Shown in pieces: positions 24,701 through 33,350 of a stretch of DNA of 48,787 nt; the stretch's first letter is position 1; every line of letters begins with the position of its first letter. A program made the position numbers and the translations under genes. This stretch comes from Bacteroidaceae bacterium (GTDB taxonomy: Bacteria; Bacteroidota; Bacteroidia; Bacteroidales; Bacteroidaceae): the NCBI GenBank assembly GCA_017940185.1, contig JAGAZE010000007.1:1-48787 (forward strand), read 5' to 3'. A model generated the notes under the pieces. The model ran no database searches and was not told the DNA's origin. It worked only from the letters and a program-made list of their open reading frames with translations.

Positions 24701-25762
24701 ATGTCACTCACCTCACCCCTCCGTCACATCCTGCGCATCGCCTTTCCCCTGCTTCTTGCCGCAGCCATCCTCTACTGGATGTATCGCGGTATGGACTTCT
24801 TGCGCATGTGGACGTTCATGCAACGTGAGATGGACTGGACCTGGATGCTGCTCTCCCTGCCTTTCGGCGTGCTGGCACAGGTGTTTCGCGCCCTGCGTTG
24901 GCGGCAGATGCTCGATCCTATGGGCGAGCGGTCGCGCTCGCGAGTGCGCATCAACGCCATCTTTCTCAGCTATGCCACAAGCCTCGTCGTGCCCCGCGTG
25001 GGAGAGTTCGTGCGCTGCGGCGTGCTACGACGCTACGACAATGTCAACTATGCCAAGGCACTCGGCACCGTCGTCACCGAACGCGTCATCGACACGTTGC
25101 TCATTGCCGTCCTCGCCTTGGCTGCCATCCTGATACAGCTTCCTGTCTTCTCCTCCTTCTTCTCGCAGACGGGTACCAGCTTCACAGGATTTCTCTCACG
25201 CTTCACCACCGCTGGATGGCTTGTCACAGCAGCCTGCGCACTCATAGCTCTCGTCTTCGTGTGGTGGCTGCTGCGACGACTGGCTGTCTACGAGCGTGTG
25301 AAAGACACGCTGCGCAACCTCTGGAAAGGAATCGCTTCCGTGCGCAACGTGCGCAGCAAAACCACCTTCGCAGCCTACACCCTCGCCATATGGCTGAGCT
25401 ACTTCTTCCACTACTATCTCACCTTCTTCTGCTTCGATTTCACCGAGAGCCTAAGTCTGCAGTGCGCGCTGGTGAGTTTCGTAGTGGGAAGCATAGCCGT
25501 CATCGTGCCCACGCCCAACGGGGCAGGCCCTTGGCACTTCGCGGTGAAGACCATGCTCATCCTCTACGGCGTCGCCGACGAGCGGGCACTCTACTTCGTG
25601 CTCATCGTCCACACCGTACAGACAGCGCTCGTAGTGCTGCTTGGCATCATCGCGTGGGCAACGATGCCGTGCACCGACCCCAGTGCCGGAGCAGCGATGG
25701 CCACCGCAAGACATAATCAACAACAACACCATAAATTATTAACATCAGGCGACGAGGACTAA
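24701..25762 (+). CDS. Lysylphosphatidylglycerol synthase TM region / flippase-like membrane protein
   Basis: 353 residues with about eight hydrophobic segments, matching the LPG_synthase_TM (UPF0104) family. Landmarks are VFRALRWRQML near residue 65, then the conserved LVVPRVGEFVRCGVLRRY and ALGTVVTERVIDT, and late PTPNGAGPWHFAVKTML. The family includes the integral domain of MprF and archaeal AglD; proteins of this type are often found beside lipid-linked-sugar glycosyltransferases, as here (154 bp downstream of the DPM1-like gene). No aminoacyl-transfer domain is present. A role in moving or using a lipid-linked sugar is inferred. The C-terminus is a His/Gln-rich soluble tail. Confidence 0.88.
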   Translation: MSLTSPLRHILRIAFPLLLAAAILYWMYRGMDFLRMWTFMQREMDWTWMLLSLPFGVLAQVFRALRWRQMLDPMGERSRSRVRINAIFLSYATSLVVPRVGEFVRCGVLRRYDNVNYAKALGTVVTERVIDTLLIAVLALAAILIQLPVFSSFFSQTGTSFTGFLSRFTTAGWLVTAACALIALVFVWWLLRRLAVYERVKDTLRNLWKGIASVRNVRSKTTFAAYTLAIWLSYFFHYYLTFFCFDFTESLSLQCALVSFVVGSIAVIVPTPNGAGPWHFAVKTMLILYGVADERALYFVLIVHTVQTALVVLLGIIAWATMPCTDPSAGAAMATARHNQQQHHKLLTSGDED

Positions 25763-25835
25763 GGTATGTCAGGCAAGCGAAACAACCCTCTCTCACCCCA
25801 TACTCTTTCCTCTCTCCTCTTAAAAAGTGTCTCTT

Positions 25836-27287
25836 ATGATTCAAAATCTTAACCCGCAGTGCATCTGGAACAACTTCCACGCACTCACGCAGGTGCCCCG
25901 TCCTTCCGGTCACCTCGAGAAAGTACAACAGTTCCTGCTCGACTTCGCTGCCCGCATTGGCGTAGAAGCATTCAAGGACAGTGCCGACAACATCATCATG
26001 CGCAAACCTGCCACACCCGGCATGGAAAATCGCAAAGCCGTAGTGCTGCAAGCGCACATGGACATGGTGCCGCAGAAGACACCCGACTCCAGCCACAACT
26101 TCGAGACCGACCCCATCGAGGCATACATCGATGGCGATTGGGTACGCGCACGCAACACCACGCTCGGGGCCGACAACGGACTCGGCGTGGCTGCCATCAT
26201 GGCCGTCATGGAGGCCAACGACCTGAAGCACGGACCCATTGAGGCGCTCATCACCGCCGACGAAGAAACAGGCATGTTCGGCGCCAACGCACTGCCCACC
26301 GATGTGCTGCACGGCGACATACTCTTCAATCTCGACTCTGAGACATGGGGCAAGTTCGTCATCGGCAGCGCAGGTGGCATCGACATTACTGCCACACTCG
26401 ACTACAAGCCTGTGGAGACCGACCCGGAAGATGTGGCACTCCACTTCACGCTGCAAGGACTGAAGGGCGGACACTCCGGACTCGAAATCAACGAAGGACG
26501 CGGCAACGCCAACAAACTCATGGCGCGCTTCGTATACGATGCCATACAAAACCTCGAGGCACGCCTCGTGTGCTGGCAGGGAGGCAACATGCGCAACGCC
26601 ATACCGTTCAAGGCAGAGACCATACTCACCATGCCGAAAGAGAATGTCAACGACATCAAAGCATGCATGGAAGAGTACAAAGCTCTCTTCATCGACGAGT
26701 TCAAGGGCATTGAGGAGGGCATTGAGTTCCGTTGCGAAGAGGTGCCCACCCCAGCCACACAAGTGCCCGAAGAGATACAGGACAACCTCATCGGCGCCAT
26801 CCTGGCATGCCACAACGGCGTGCTGCGCATGATACCCGCCTATCCGCACGTGGTGGAGACATCGTCCAACCTCGCCATCATCAACATCGCAGAGGGAAAG
26901 GCAAGCATCAAGATTCTCGCACGCTCGGCACGCGAAGACATGAAGCAATACATCACCGACACCCTCACGGCAGGTTTCAACATGGCAGGCATGAAGGTGG
27001 AGACCAGCGGCTCCTACGTGGGATGGGACCCCAACCCCGACAGCCCCGCACTGCATCTGCTGCTCAAAGTCTACAAAGACCTCTTCGGCGAAGACGGCAT
27101 CATACAGGTAGACCACGCCGGACTGGAGTGCTCCATCATCCTGAGCAAGTATCCGGGCATGGACGTCGTCTCGTTCGGACCCACAATGAAGTCGCCGCAC
27201 ACCACTATCGAGCGCGCCTACATACCCACAGTAGAACCCTTCTGGACACTGCTGAAGAAGGCCCTCGAAGAAGTGCCCGTGAAGTAA
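25836..27287 (+). CDS. pepD: Aminoacyl-histidine dipeptidase PepD (M20)
   Basis: 483 residues from the ATG at 25836 (MIQNLNPQCIWNNFHAL); a GTG lies three codons earlier. It is a cytosolic dinuclear zinc peptidase that splits Xaa-His and other dipeptides. Metal and catalytic residues are visible in order: LQAHMDM (His and Asp), GADNGLGVA (bridging Asp), TADEETGMFG (catalytic Glu and metal Glu), LDSETWG (Asp), GLKGGHSG, and the C-terminal SPHTTIE (His). Length is typical. It starts 73 bp after the flippase-like gene with no obvious promoter between and ends at a textbook terminator. Confidence 0.96.
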   Translation: MIQNLNPQCIWNNFHALTQVPRPSGHLEKVQQFLLDFAARIGVEAFKDSADNIIMRKPATPGMENRKAVVLQAHMDMVPQKTPDSSHNFETDPIEAYIDGDWVRARNTTLGADNGLGVAAIMAVMEANDLKHGPIEALITADEETGMFGANALPTDVLHGDILFNLDSETWGKFVIGSAGGIDITATLDYKPVETDPEDVALHFTLQGLKGGHSGLEINEGRGNANKLMARFVYDAIQNLEARLVCWQGGNMRNAIPFKAETILTMPKENVNDIKACMEEYKALFIDEFKGIEEGIEFRCEEVPTPATQVPEEIQDNLIGAILACHNGVLRMIPAYPHVVETSSNLAIINIAEGKASIKILARSAREDMKQYITDTLTAGFNMAGMKVETSGSYVGWDPNPDSPALHLLLKVYKDLFGEDGIIQVDHAGLECSIILSKYPGMDVVSFGPTMKSPHTTIERAYIPTVEPFWTLLKKALEEVPVK

Positions 27288-27325
27288 CGTCATCCCACAG
27301 TGCTCCCATAGCACCATAGCATAGT

Positions 27326-27363
27326 AAAGGGTGCGCCGACATACCGTCGGCGCACCCTTTTTT
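27326..27363. terminator. Intrinsic terminator after pepD
   Basis: A perfect 15-bp stem (AAAGGGTGCGCCGAC at 27326-27340 with 27346-27360), 5-nt loop, and a T run ending at 27363. The A run on the left arm makes it usable in both directions; the HU-like gene converges from the right. Confidence 0.9.
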
Positions 27364-27514
27364 CATACTCTTTTCTCCCTTTTGCTTTCTCCTCCTCCTT
27401 CTGTGCTCGGCAGCGACCTTTCGCTCTCTCTCTCCTCTTTCCCGTCGTGGCAGAGCAGGACAGTGGGCTTTGCCGCCCCCATGCCACGCCGCCTCATGTC
27501 GTGCCGCCGTCTGC

Positions 27515-27952
27515 CTATCCCGTCGTGTGTGGCTGCGTGGAGCGCTCGTCGTCCCACAGTTCCACCCTCGCACCCTCGGCGAGCCGCTGGCAGATGGTGC
27601 CGTCGCTCCGGCGGCGTCCGGCAGGAACGAAACGACATACCACATCCTCCACGTCACGCCCCACTCGGAAATCCGTTGGCGTGTCGACATGCCTGCTTTT
27701 CACCGACAGGTGGAACCGTCCCAGCCCGTCGATGACCACCGTTTCGCCATTGAGCAGACTCGCGTGCACCTGCTCTACCAGCTCGATGAGCAAGCCGTGC
27801 ACCTCGCCGCGCTTGAAGGTGGTGTTGCGCTCAATGCGCTCGGCAAGAACCCAGAGGTCGGTGTCCTGCAGTTTCATAGACTTGGCAAACCACTTCCCGC
27901 GGTGCTGCACACGACCGAAAGCGTTGCGATACAGTTTGATAAAGATTGCCAT
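27515..27952 (-). CDS. HU/IHF-like DNA-binding protein (Bacteroidetes HU-related type)
   Basis: 145 residues from the ATG at 27952 (MAIFIKLYRN); the frame extends far upstream but only through repeats. The sequence matches the Bacteroidota HU-related family: a basic start, a helical part (DTDLWVLAERIERNTTFKRGEVHGLLIELVEQVHASLLNGE), the HU-like turn VVIDGLGRFHLSVKS, a beta-arm region, and VVCRFVPAGRRR. These proteins bind and bend DNA. The C-terminal 35 residues are an acidic/polar extension. It is transcribed alone from a promoter at 28014-28045, directly downstream of 22-bp array 2. Whether it binds that array is an open question. Confidence 0.85.
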   Translation of the reverse strand: MAIFIKLYRNAFGRVQHRGKWFAKSMKLQDTDLWVLAERIERNTTFKRGEVHGLLIELVEQVHASLLNGETVVIDGLGRFHLSVKSRHVDTPTDFRVGRDVEDVVCRFVPAGRRRSDGTICQRLAEGARVELWDDERSTQPHTTG

Positions 27953-28013
27953 AATGTTAGTTTTAGTGAGTAAGTAATAATGTTCAGCCGAAAAGTCAGC
28001 CCCATCGGCGATG

Positions 28014-28045
28014 CAAAGATACAACATTTTGCTGCCGATTGCAAG
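28014..28045 (-). promoter_or_regulatory. Promoter of the HU-like gene
   Basis: Minus strand TATCTTTG at 28014-28021 with CTTG at 28042-28045, spacing 20. It lies 62 bp upstream of the start. Array 2 begins 12 bp upstream of the -33 element. Confidence 0.65.
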
Positions 28046-28057
28046 CCTTTCGCACAG

Positions 28058-28145
28058 CAATCTCGTCGACTTTGGTGACCAATCTCGTCGACTTTGGTGA
28101 CCAATCTCGTCGACTTTGGTGACCAATCTCGTCGACTTTGCTCTC
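28058..28145. repeat. 22-bp tandem repeat array 2 (four units)
   Basis: Units start at 28058, 28080, 28102 and 28124. The first three are identical and begin CAATCTCGTCG on the plus strand; the fourth diverges in its last five or six bases. On the minus strand the core reads ACCAAAGTCG followed by ACGAGATTG, matching array 1 at 18 of 22 positions. The rest of the 336-bp gap to the glycosyltransferase stop (28146-28288) shows no gene or further repeat. Confidence 0.92.
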
Positions 28146-28288
28146 TCATCGTGGCTCAAGGGGTATCGGAATGTTGAAGTATGCGAGAGCGATGCAACGC
28201 ATTTCACATCGTTATCAGCCCTCTGTCCTATTCTGTTTCTGCGTTGTATCGGTTGCTGGCATAGCAATTGTCCCAAGTTCCTGCGCAC

Positions 28289-29293
28289 CTACGCAAACAT
28301 CTTGCAGGTGCAGCTCTTGTAGAGTCGGAACGGTTGGTGTAGGATTCGCTCTGCCGTGATGAACAGGTTGGGTGCGTGCTGCCATAGGAAGAGCCTCAGG
28401 CGCGACTTTGCCGACAGTGCGTGTGTGTCGATGTGCGGCAATGCGCTGATGTCGGCTTTCATGGTGCGCAGCAGTGCCAGCTTGCGGCTGCGGGGCGACG
28501 AGCCGCGGGCGATGCGTTTGGCGGTGCGCAGGGCCTGTTGTAGCAGGTGTGGGTCGGAGAGGGTGGTCAGGTTGTGGTTGAGATAGTAGCGATATTTCTG
28601 TTTTTCCGATTCGTAGAAGTAGGACAGTGCCTGCACGTTGTCCACTTTTTTCGTCGTCGAGCTCTGGCGCTGGCGGTAGTAGTAGAGCGGTTGGTGTATG
28701 ACGACGGCGTGCCGGCACTTTTCGGCATACATGTAGAACTGTGCGTTGTCTTCGTAGAAGCGTGTCGTGGTACCGTTGAGCGGTATGAGGCTTTTGCGGA
28801 AGAGCTTGTTGCACAGGTAGCTCTGTATGCTGTTGTGCAGCACGTGGCGCATCAGCGTGTCGTGGTCAATGAGCGTGTCGCTGAAGGTGTATCGGTAGGG
28901 GTGGCAGGTGTTGCGGTACCACTTATAGAAGGTGCATATCGCCATGTCGGCGTGGTGCTGCTGCATTGCCTGTGTGAGTCGCTGGTACATGTCGGGGTCA
29001 ATCTTGTCGTCGGCATCGACGAATCCTATCAGCTCTGCCCGTGCCTGTTGCAGTGCTGTGAGCCGTGCCCGGGCGGGGCCCCCGTTGTCGGTGTGCACAA
29101 TGCGCAGGCGGTGGTCGGCCTCGGCGTGTTTTTTGAGTATGGCGAGGGTGGCATCGGTGCTGCCGTCGTCGACGACAATCACCTCGATGTCGCGGAGTGT
29201 CTGTCGCAGCAAGCTGTCCAGACACTCGTCGATGTATGCCTCGGCGTTGTAGGCAGGTACTATGATGGAGAGAAGAGGGATTCTTTCTTCCAT
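28289..29293 (-). CDS. GT2 family glycosyltransferase (third of three tandem paralogues)
   Basis: 334 residues from the ATG at 29293 (MEERIPLLSIIVPAYNAEAYI), overlapping the previous gene by 34 bp. The GT-A domain has SIIVPAYN, VVDDGSTD and the metal-site FVDADDKIDP. The C-terminal half shares NKLFRKSLIP, YEDNAQFYMYAEKC, LYYYRQRQSS and a basic region with its two upstream neighbours. It would add a sugar from a nucleotide donor to a surface glycan at the inner face of the membrane. The donor cannot be predicted. It is the last gene of the block. Confidence 0.92.
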   Translation of the reverse strand: MEERIPLLSIIVPAYNAEAYIDECLDSLLRQTLRDIEVIVVDDGSTDATLAILKKHAEADHRLRIVHTDNGGPARARLTALQQARAELIGFVDADDKIDPDMYQRLTQAMQQHHADMAICTFYKWYRNTCHPYRYTFSDTLIDHDTLMRHVLHNSIQSYLCNKLFRKSLIPLNGTTTRFYEDNAQFYMYAEKCRHAVVIHQPLYYYRQRQSSTTKKVDNVQALSYFYESEKQKYRYYLNHNLTTLSDPHLLQQALRTAKRIARGSSPRSRKLALLRTMKADISALPHIDTHALSAKSRLRLFLWQHAPNLFITAERILHQPFRLYKSCTCKMFA

Positions 29294-30264
29294 GATTGTG
29301 TTTTTCTGAATGGTCGGCTGAGCGACATTACAAATGTGTAGAGGGCTGGCGATGCCCACAACAGGCGTATGCGTTGTCGGTTTTTGGCGTTGAGTGCCTG
29401 TGGCAGCGCTTCTCGCTCGGCTTTCAGCCGTTGGCCGATAAGGGTGTTGTAGTGTTTTCGCCTGGCGAAGGTTGCCCGACTGGTGTTGATGCTGCGCAGC
29501 ATGGTCTTGGCACAACGGAAAAGGTTGCATCGTGCGTCCATGGCCCAAGGGGTGTCGCTCAGGGCACGCAGGCGGAAGTCGTCGGCAAGGAAACACTGGT
29601 AGAAGGAGTCGATAGTTTTGTTGTCGGGGTGTGTGATGGATGCTTCGCGCTGCCGGTAGTGGTAGAGTGGTTGCGACAGGAAGGTGACACTGCTGCAACG
29701 GTGGAACCATGCGGCGATGACGGCGTGGTCTTCATACACCATCTCCGGTGGCAGGGGCGTTGTGCACAGTGTGCGGCGGAAGAGCTTGTTGCACAGACTG
29801 GAGTTGACGGTGTTGTCGACGAGCAGCGGCATGATGTCGTCATGGCTGTAGGTGCCGAGCCGCACACGCTCGGCATAGGGCTCGCTGTGGTCGGTATACT
29901 CTCTGTAGAACCCGCATGCCACGATGTCGGCGTTGCTTTGTCGCTGTGCCTCCAGCAATGTGTGCAGAAATGTGGGTTCCACCCAGTCGTCGCTGTCTAC
30001 GTAGCACATGAATTCGGCTTTGGCGGCGGCTATTCCTCTGTTGCGTGCTTCTGCCACGCCCTTATGCCTGAGGCGCAAGAGGCTGAAACGGCTGTCGCGT
30101 GCAGCATAGCTTTGTGCCACGTCGGCGCTGTCGTCGCTGCTGCCGTCGTCCACCAAGATGGCTTCCCATGCCTGTTCGGTTTGGGAGAGCAGTGAGTCGA
30201 GACACTGTGGCAGATAGCGTGCCGTGTTGTATATAGGTATGACGATGCTGACAAGGGGTTGCAT
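29260..30264 (-). CDS. GT2 family glycosyltransferase (second of three tandem paralogues)
   Basis: 334 residues. GT-A motifs: SIVIPIYNTARYL, LVDDGSSDDS, YVDSDDWVEP. The C-terminal half has NKLFRRTLC, MVYEDHAVIAAWFHRC and LYHYRQREASITHPDN, the same layout as the genes on either side, so the three probably arose by tandem duplication. It starts 21 bp after the first gene and overlaps the third, indicating one transcript. Likely acts on capsule or other surface polysaccharide; no polymerase, flippase or sugar-nucleotide genes are adjacent. Confidence 0.93.
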   Translation of the reverse strand: MQPLVSIVIPIYNTARYLPQCLDSLLSQTEQAWEAILVDDGSSDDSADVAQSYAARDSRFSLLRLRHKGVAEARNRGIAAAKAEFMCYVDSDDWVEPTFLHTLLEAQRQSNADIVACGFYREYTDHSEPYAERVRLGTYSHDDIMPLLVDNTVNSSLCNKLFRRTLCTTPLPPEMVYEDHAVIAAWFHRCSSVTFLSQPLYHYRQREASITHPDNKTIDSFYQCFLADDFRLRALSDTPWAMDARCNLFRCAKTMLRSINTSRATFARRKHYNTLIGQRLKAEREALPQALNAKNRQRIRLLWASPALYTFVMSLSRPFRKTQSWKKESLFSPS

Positions 30265-30285
30265 GGTGTGGATTAGGGGTGGGTG

Positions 30286-31293
30286 TCAGTTGTAGAGTTG
30301 CTCTTCCTTCACTTTTCGGGCGCGCTTATGTCGGGTGATGGAGAACATCGCCACTACGGCAGGTGTGATGGGCAGGTGCAGCCACAGCCACATCTTACGG
30401 CGCTTGGACGGTTTGAGCACACGCTTTCCTTCGGCGTAGAGTGGGCGTATCTCGTCGATGATGTCGCGCAGGTAGCGTTGGCGTTCGCCCAGCGGCGCGC
30501 TGCTCTTCAGCAGCTTCTGTTTGCAGCGGTAGGCGCGCATCACCATCTGCTGCACACCGATGTCATGCATGCCGTTGGCTTCAGCCACAGCGTAGCGCAT
30601 CTTCTCGGCAATGAACACGTCGTGGTGTCTGCGTGCGTTGGCGTTGTTGTTCATAATCGATCCGCGTCGCTGACGGTAGAGGTAGAGCGGGTCGGGGATG
30701 AAGGTCACGCGCTTTGCCGCGGCAAAGTAGGCTGCCATCACGGCATGGTCTTCGTGGTAGAGGTTGGGAGGGAATTCCTTTACTACGGTGTGGCGCTTCA
30801 ACAGCTTGTTCCACACTGCCGAGTTGACCTCGTCGCGCAGTATCTTCGCGAGTGCTTCGTTGTGCTCGAAAGTGCCTGGCTCGCCCTTGCAGGGAGGGCA
30901 TTGGGTGCGATGGTCGGTGTAGTCGTCATAGTATCCGCACACCACGATGTCGCTGTCGGTCTGTTGCATGTGTCTGACGAGCGTGGCGAGCAAGTCGGGC
31001 AGCATGCGGTCGTCGCCGTCGAGGAAGTAGATGAGTTCTCCCTCGGCATGCTTCACGCCCTCGTTGCGTGCGGTGCTCAGTCCGCCGTTCTGCAGGTGCA
31101 GGGGGACGATGCGCTTGTCGGCCGCCGCGAAGCTGTCGATGACGGCGCCGCTCTTGTCGGTGCTCCCGTCGTCGACGGCAATGAGCTGCCAGTGCGTATA
31201 GGTCTGCGCCAATACCGACTCTATGCACTCGCCAACCCATTTCTCAATGTTGTAGGCAGCCATGATGATGCTGATGAGAGGCTGTGTCTGCAT
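30286..31293 (-). CDS. GT2 family glycosyltransferase (first of three tandem paralogues)
   Basis: 335 residues. GT-A motifs: SIIMAAYNIEKWV, AVDDGSTDKS, FLDGDDRMLP. The C-terminal half has NKLLKRHTV, YHEDHAVMAAYF and LYLYRQRRGSIMNNN, then a basic, weakly hydrophobic end (MWLWLHLPITPAVVAMF) that may touch the membrane. It is the first gene of the block. A near-consensus -7 element (TACCTTTC on the minus strand) lies at 31338-31345. Acceptor and donor are unknown. Confidence 0.93.
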   Translation of the reverse strand: MQTQPLISIIMAAYNIEKWVGECIESVLAQTYTHWQLIAVDDGSTDKSGAVIDSFAAADKRIVPLHLQNGGLSTARNEGVKHAEGELIYFLDGDDRMLPDLLATLVRHMQQTDSDIVVCGYYDDYTDHRTQCPPCKGEPGTFEHNEALAKILRDEVNSAVWNKLLKRHTVVKEFPPNLYHEDHAVMAAYFAAAKRVTFIPDPLYLYRQRRGSIMNNNANARRHHDVFIAEKMRYAVAEANGMHDIGVQQMVMRAYRCKQKLLKSSAPLGERQRYLRDIIDEIRPLYAEGKRVLKPSKRRKMWLWLHLPITPAVVAMFSITRHKRARKVKEEQLYN

Positions 31294-31413
31294 AGTTGGA
31301 ACGAAAGGAATAATAGTCGTAACTTATAAACTCGGCCGAAAGGTACGCAGAAAATGCGGTATGCGCCATAGTTCAACCCATAAAAATTCAGTGTTCGGCC
31401 TTGGCTGTGATGG

Positions 31414-31456
31414 CATGCGCGGCAGCTTTCCTTTGGTGGGAAAGCTGCCGCGCATG
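31414..31456 (-). terminator. Long hairpin after the C69 peptidase
   Basis: A perfect 18-bp stem (CATGCGCGGCAGCTTTCC at 31414-31431 with 31439-31456) and a 7-nt loop, 23 bp past the dipeptidase stop. No T run follows on the minus strand. Confidence 0.7.
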
Positions 31457-31479
31457 GGTGTAAGGTGTGGAAGAGTGTG

Positions 31480-33120
31480 TTATTCTTCAGGTACAGCAAA
31501 CTTGTCGCCTGTCTGCTTCACTAGCTGTCGTGCTACGCTCTCGGGATAGCCGGGGCGTGCGGGGCGCGCTCCCATGCCGGTCTCGGTGCGCTCGAACTTA
31601 CCGTCTTTCTCCGGCTTTATGACCATGTCGTTGTATTTCACGATGAGGTAGGTGGCGAGTTGGCGCCAGCGGCTGAGCATCTGACTGCCTTTCTCTGCGC
31701 TGTAGTCGGTGAGATATTTCACGGCAGCTTGCTCGCCCTGGCTGTTGAGGATGTCGAGGGCGCGCTTCTCAATGCTCTCCTGCAAGCGGGCGTAGCTGTT
31801 GTCGAGGCTGTCGCGCACGGCTTTCAGCGAGGGGAACATCTGTGCGTAGCGCGGGTAGACCATGTTGCTCACCCAGTTGCACACCCAGAAGGCATTCTTG
31901 TCGGAGAATGTCACGGCATCGGCGCCGGGAGTGTTGAAGCATTCGGGCTGTGTGGGGTTGCCGCAGTAGATAGGCACGAAGGCGCACATGTTGCCTTCGT
32001 CGTTGGCAAACCAGAAGCAGCCGCCAATCTGTCGCGGCAGCCATGAGCGCATCTGCGACACATAGACGAAGGCCGACTGCTGTGTGCTGATGGGACGCTC
32101 GTTGAAGTAGTCCTTGCCGTCTACCTTGAAGCGCAGGGGCGTGGGACGGTAGGGCATGTTCCATACGCCGCCGCCGAGGTCGCTGTCGACGGAGAGCGGT
32201 GTACCTTCATAGTGGTCGCGCATGGCTTCGCGCATGTCGGCAACGCTGAGCTTGCGGTCGGGGATGATCCACAGCGGCATGGGCTCGGCATCCTTGTCCT
32301 TTCCCATGGCCCAAGGCAGGTAGCGGTCGAAGTCCTTGTTATACTTGCGGAAGAAGCTCCATACGCGTGCGTCGCAGAAGCGGCGTCCGCCGAAGTCGGC
32401 CGGGGCGTAGGTCTCGCACCAGTTGAAGTCGGCATCCTTGCCGTTGAACCAGCCTTTCTCTCGGGCGAACTTGATGCAGTCCTTGGAGAAGAGTACGTTC
32501 TTCTTGTCCTTCTGGTTGAAAGTGCGTATGCGGCTCTGGTTGGCGTGTCCGCAGATGGCCTCGTCGGGAATGCGCAGTGCCACCCATACGGCACCTTTGC
32601 CGCCGGGGCCCTTGCCCATCATTTCCATAATCCACGCCTCGTTGGGGTCGCATATCGTGAAAGTCTCGCCGCTGGAGCGGAAACCGTAGGTCTCTGCCAG
32701 CGTGGTCATCACCTGTATGGCCTCGCGTGCCGTCTTCGAGCGCTGCAGTGCCAGGTAGATGAGCGAGCCGTAGTCGATGAGTCCTGTGGGGTCGGTCATC
32801 TCGTCGCGTCCGCCGTAGGTCGTCTCGCCGATGGTGACCTGCCATTCGTTGATGTTACCTATCACATTGTAGGTGACAGGTGCCTCGGGAATGTCGCCGT
32901 GGTATGTGCCATCGTCCCAGTCGATAATCTTTCGCATCGTTCCCGGAGCGTGTTTGCCTGCAGGATAGTGTGCAAGGTTGATGAACATGCCGTAGTCGTC
33001 GGCACTGTAGGTGCATAGCACCGAGCCGTCGACGGTAGCTTTCTTGCCGGCGATGAAGTTGGTGCATGCCATGGCGGCTGTGCCCATGCCGAGCAGAAGG
33101 AGAAGAAGGAGTTTTTTCAT
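31480..33120 (-). CDS. C69 family dipeptidase (PepD-type, Ntn hydrolase)
   Basis: 546 residues from the ATG at 33120; the longer frame to 33183 lacks a sensible signal. The signal peptide MKKLLLLLLLGMGTAAMA ends right before Cys19 in ACTNFIAGKKATVDGSV. In family C69 this Cys becomes the N-terminal nucleophile after processing, so signal cleavage here could directly expose it. Other family motifs are RNENEAWI-like DPNEAWIMEM, a region YAPADFGGRRFCDARVW and the C-terminal half with QRSAFVYVSQMR-like sequence. It hydrolyses dipeptides in the periplasm. Transcribed alone; -7 element at 33181-33188. Confidence 0.94.
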   Translation of the reverse strand: MKKLLLLLLLGMGTAAMACTNFIAGKKATVDGSVLCTYSADDYGMFINLAHYPAGKHAPGTMRKIIDWDDGTYHGDIPEAPVTYNVIGNINEWQVTIGETTYGGRDEMTDPTGLIDYGSLIYLALQRSKTAREAIQVMTTLAETYGFRSSGETFTICDPNEAWIMEMMGKGPGGKGAVWVALRIPDEAICGHANQSRIRTFNQKDKKNVLFSKDCIKFAREKGWFNGKDADFNWCETYAPADFGGRRFCDARVWSFFRKYNKDFDRYLPWAMGKDKDAEPMPLWIIPDRKLSVADMREAMRDHYEGTPLSVDSDLGGGVWNMPYRPTPLRFKVDGKDYFNERPISTQQSAFVYVSQMRSWLPRQIGGCFWFANDEGNMCAFVPIYCGNPTQPECFNTPGADAVTFSDKNAFWVCNWVSNMVYPRYAQMFPSLKAVRDSLDNSYARLQESIEKRALDILNSQGEQAAVKYLTDYSAEKGSQMLSRWRQLATYLIVKYNDMVIKPEKDGKFERTETGMGARPARPGYPESVARQLVKQTGDKFAVPEE

Positions 33121-33180
33121 AAGATATAATATTGTGTATGAGTGCGAAAATTGCTGGCTGCAGTTAGCCTCATGTGTGTG

Positions 33181-33188
33181 CAAAGATA
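33181..33188 (-). promoter_or_regulatory. -7 element of the C69 dipeptidase gene
   Basis: Minus-strand TATCTTTG, 60 bp upstream of the start. No TTTG at the ideal -33 distance. Confidence 0.55.
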
Positions 33189-33350
33189 GTCAATATGTTG
33201 GGAATAACCCATGGAAAGAAGAAAATAGTAAGTGGTAATTTGTAAAATAGTAAAGCGGTAGTAGATACAGAAATATAAACGCAGAGCAAAAGATAACTTA
33301 ATTCATTTTCCACTCTGCATCTATAACACTTGCGCTATTTGATAGGCTCT

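Noticed and set aside
25647-27317. 556-codon open frame on the minus strand
   Set aside because: Antisense shadow of pepD, whose zinc ligands are all intact.
27364-27514. Gene in the gap between pepD and the HU-like gene
   Set aside because: Pyrimidine-rich sequence with no frame showing protein-like composition; it lies past a strong terminator between convergent genes.
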